A stretch of DNA of 25,789 nucleotides from FEN-1297 sp046706945. Lineage in GTDB: Bacteria; Bacteroidota; Ignavibacteria; Ignavibacteriales; Ignavibacteriaceae. Below the pieces are notes generated by a model, which saw only the letters and a program-made list of their open reading frames with translations, had not been told where the DNA came from and ran no database searches. The translations under genes were made by a program, and so were the position numbers. Within the stretch, counting starts at the first letter, position 1, and each line of letters starts with the position of its first letter. The DNA is taken from NCBI GenBank assembly GCA_046706945.1, contig JBJKOY010000442.1, positions 1-25,789 on the forward strand, written 5' to 3'. Below, in pieces: positions 23,676-25,789 of the stretch.

Positions 23676-24842
23676 ATGAAAATACATGAATATCAGGCAA
23701 AAGAAATTTTAAGAAAATTCAATGTTGCCGTGCCGCAGGGCAGAGTAGCTTTCAGCGCCGACGAAGCTGTCAACATTGCGGAGAACGAAATAAAAGGAAA
23801 TACATGGGTAGTTAAAGCCCAGATTCATGCCGGAGGACGGGGTAAAGGCGGCGGCGTTAAAGTAGCCAAAAGTCTCGATGAAGTCCGCGGGTATTCCGAT
23901 CAGATTCTTGGGATGACGCTGGTCACTCACCAGACCGGTCCCGAGGGAAAGATTGTTAAGCGTCTGCTTATAGAGCAGGGAATGAATATAGAGAAGGAAT
24001 TTTATGTCGGGATAACCCTGGACAGGGCAGTTTCCAAAAATGTGGTTATGGTTTCTACCGAAGGCGGGGTTGAAATAGAAAAAGTTGCCGCCGAAACGCC
24101 GGAAAAAATAATCAAGGAAGTTGTTGAACCTGGGATGGGTCTTCAACCTTATCAGGCCAGGAAATTGGCGTTTGCGCTGGGACTTTCGGGCGGCCAGCAC
24201 AAGAACGCCGTTAAATTCTTAGTCGCACTTTATAAAGCTTATGTCGCCAGCGATTGTTCTCTGGCCGAAATAAATCCTCTTGTATTAACGAAAGAGGGGG
24301 AAGTAATTGCCCTGGATGCCAAGATGAATTTTGACGATAATGCATTATACCGCCACCAGGATATTGTTCAATTCAGAGATATTGATGAAGAAGCGCCGCT
24401 TGAAATTGAGGCTTCAAAATATAATTTAAATTATATAAAACTGGACGGCAACGTGGGCTGCATGGTCAACGGCGCGGGCCTGGCAATGGCAACAATGGAT
24501 ATAATCAAACTTGCCGGCGGCGAGCCGGCCAACTTTTTGGATGTCGGCGGCGGGGCCAATAAAGAAACCGTGGCTAACGGCTTTAAAATTATTCTTTCGG
24601 ACCCGAGCGTAAAAGCGATATTAATCAATATCTTCGGCGGCATTGTGAGGTGCGACCGGGTCGCGCAGGGCGTTATCGACGCGGCCAAGGAAATAAACGT
24701 TAATCTGCCAATTGTAGTCAGATTGGAAGGCACAAATGCCGGTGAAGCAAAGACTTTGCTGGAAGAATCGGGACTTAATTTTGAAGTTGCGAAAAGCCTG
24801 AAAGAAGCGGCGGAAAAAGTAACCTCTGTTTTAAGAAATTAA
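23676..24842 (+). CDS. sucC: Succinate-CoA ligase (ADP-forming) subunit beta
   Basis: A 388-residue ATP-grasp subunit of the TCA-cycle enzyme that interconverts succinyl-CoA and succinate with nucleotide phosphorylation. The N-terminus MKIHEYQAKEILRKFNVAVP, the ATP-grasp segment VVKAQIHAGGRGKGGGVKVA, the magnesium-site EINPLV...LDAKMNFDDNA, and the C-terminal GCMVNGAGLAMATMDIIKLAGG and NIFGGIVRCDRVAQGV motifs are all in family order and the length is typical. AAAGGA lies 6 nt upstream of the ATG. The alpha-subunit gene sucD is not next to it; a TPR gene follows instead, so the two subunits are encoded apart, as happens in relatives. A weak hairpin follows the stop. Confidence 0.97.
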   Translation: MKIHEYQAKEILRKFNVAVPQGRVAFSADEAVNIAENEIKGNTWVVKAQIHAGGRGKGGGVKVAKSLDEVRGYSDQILGMTLVTHQTGPEGKIVKRLLIEQGMNIEKEFYVGITLDRAVSKNVVMVSTEGGVEIEKVAAETPEKIIKEVVEPGMGLQPYQARKLAFALGLSGGQHKNAVKFLVALYKAYVASDCSLAEINPLVLTKEGEVIALDAKMNFDDNALYRHQDIVQFRDIDEEAPLEIEASKYNLNYIKLDGNVGCMVNGAGLAMATMDIIKLAGGEPANFLDVGGGANKETVANGFKIILSDPSVKAILINIFGGIVRCDRVAQGVIDAAKEINVNLPIVVRLEGTNAGEAKTLLEESGLNFEVAKSLKEAAEKVTSVLRN

Positions 24843-24848
24843 CTGGAC

Positions 24849-24874
24849 AAAATCAACTTGATTTTGGATTTTTT
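24849..24874 (+). terminator. Possible AT-rich terminator after sucC
   Basis: AAAATCAA (24849-24856) and TTGATTTT (24858-24865) form a hairpin (7 bp when a 3-nt loop is allowed), followed by GG and a run of six T residues. The stem is AT-rich and so probably weak or partial. Confidence 0.4.
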
Positions 24875-24919
24875 AAGTCATACATTTTTCCAAATCATTT
24901 CAAACGTCAGGAGTTTTTA

Positions 24920-25789
24920 ATGTCGTCTTTCGATTCGGATTTTTCGGGTGATGAGTTCTATAACGAGGCCGGTAATTTAAATGAAGAGATTAAGAAATGT
25001 AAAGACAGCATCCGTTACGGCGGAGTATACGGCTGCACGGAAAACATAGAAGAACTCGTTCAGTTATGCCTTGAAAACGACAGGGTGGAAGACGGACTTT
25101 ATTTCATTGACCTTCTTTTGGATACCTTTCCTTATAATGCGGAATACTGGCTTAAAAAAGGATCGCTGCTTATTGCCCTTGGTGAATATGTAGACGCTAT
25201 CAACTGTTTCGACAAATCGCTTTCCCTGAATCCCGGTGATTCGGATACCTACCTGGAAAAAGCCACCGCCGAGGAATCGCTCGGATTACTGGAAGACGCA
25301 AAAGAATCATTGCGCACAATCCTGGAATCGGAACCGAACAACGAGGAAGCTTATTTTGAACTCGGTCTGCTTTATCAAAGGGAGGAACAGTTTAAAGAAG
25401 CGATAGACTGCTTCAGAAAAACGCTTGATATAGACCCATCATTCTCGGAAGCTTTCTATGAAATGGGATTTTGTTTTGAATCCGTCCAAAATTACGAAGA
25501 AGCGCTGAAAGTATATGAAAATTACCTGGACTTAGAACCTTACAGCGCAAGCGCATGGTACAACAGGGGCATTGTATTGGGAAAAATGAATATGCTGGAG
25601 AAGGCCCTTGAAAGTTATGACTTTGCTCTGGCAATCAAAGATGAATTCGGGAGCGCCTGGTTCAACAAGGGGAATGCCCTGGCCGACCTCGGACGCTTCC
25701 GGCAGGCCATAGACTGCTTCAAAAGATCTCTTGAACTGGATAAATTGGACGAAGCTTCCGCTTACAACATCGCAAATATTTATGAAGAA
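24920..25789 (+). CDS. TPR-repeat protein (partial, runs off the right edge)
   Basis: The frame is open from ATG 24920 to the end of the window, 290 codons with no stop. AGGAG lies about 6 nt upstream of the ATG. After an acidic N-terminus of about 50 residues there are consecutive 34-residue TPR units with the usual pattern, for example AEYWLKKGSLLIALGEYVDAINCFDKSLSLNP, EEAYFELGLLYQREEQFKEAIDCF and SAWYNRGIVLGKMNMLEKALESYDFAL. At least six repeats are seen. There is no signal peptide or membrane segment in the visible part, so it is probably a cytosolic scaffold or binding protein. TPR proteins bind partner proteins; none can be named here. It starts 77 nt after sucC. Confidence 0.93.
   Translation, partial: MSSFDSDFSGDEFYNEAGNLNEEIKKCKDSIRYGGVYGCTENIEELVQLCLENDRVEDGLYFIDLLLDTFPYNAEYWLKKGSLLIALGEYVDAINCFDKSLSLNPGDSDTYLEKATAEESLGLLEDAKESLRTILESEPNNEEAYFELGLLYQREEQFKEAIDCFRKTLDIDPSFSEAFYEMGFCFESVQNYEEALKVYENYLDLEPYSASAWYNRGIVLGKMNMLEKALESYDFALAIKDEFGSAWFNKGNALADLGRFRQAIDCFKRSLELDKLDEASAYNIANIYEE

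Overview
The window looks like chromosomal DNA of a Gram-negative bacterium from the Bacteroidota/Chlorobiota/Ignavibacteriota assemblage. The support is a type IX secretion 'plug' (DUF5103) protein, a Bacteroidota-style LptD, and two good matches to the Bacteroidota TAnnTTTG promoter box. Several genes keep strong Shine-Dalgarno (SD) sites (AGGAGG on rpsA; AAGGAG on fadD-like and lon) and three start with TTG. That mix would fit an Ignavibacteria-like lineage better than classical Bacteroidia, but the placement is inference. The content is mostly housekeeping and cell-envelope genes; no CRISPR array, phage, transposase or RNA gene is visible.

Layout. (1) Positions 1-492 hold the 3' end of pntB. 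(2) Positions 609-7850 carry a compact plus-strand run of seven genes with gaps of 1-36 nt: a secreted hypothetical protein, a small Sm/Hfq-like protein, the T9SS plug protein, a Gfo/Idh/MocA oxidoreductase, a ROK sugar kinase, LptD and a YacP-like NYN nuclease. (3) From 7843 to 20165 everything is on the minus strand. In transcription order: lon, a free-methionine-(R)-sulfoxide reductase, dnaX, cmk, rpsA, a terminator, mtaB, a DUF5683-like membrane protein, a small secreted lysine-rich protein, a terminator, an OmpR-type response regulator and its histidine kinase. (4) suhB diverges from lon and converges on an acyl-CoA synthetase. (5) An 819-nt AT-rich gap holds an imperfect-palindrome (MITE/REP-like) element. 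(6) sucC and a TPR-protein gene running off the right edge follow.

Functional links. The plus-strand operon suggests envelope construction: outer-membrane LPS assembly, secretion and sugar metabolism. The lon-rpsA block combines protein quality control, repair of oxidised methionine, replication and translation. The lysine-rich protein, response regulator and kinase look like a stress-sensing module. Upstream of the lysine-rich gene are two 11-bp direct repeats with the geometry of OmpR-family operators.

The most interesting signals are: a TTCGTTCC-N9-GGAACGAA dyad over the predicted lon promoter; an A8 slippery run in dnaX where either frameshift soon reaches a stop; the lysine-rich/two-component module with repeats and dyads in its leader; a hairpin presenting the SD of the first operon gene in its loop; and the Sm-like small protein. 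Several start codons are reassigned from SD and promoter positions (lon, suhB, rpsA, the lysine-rich gene).
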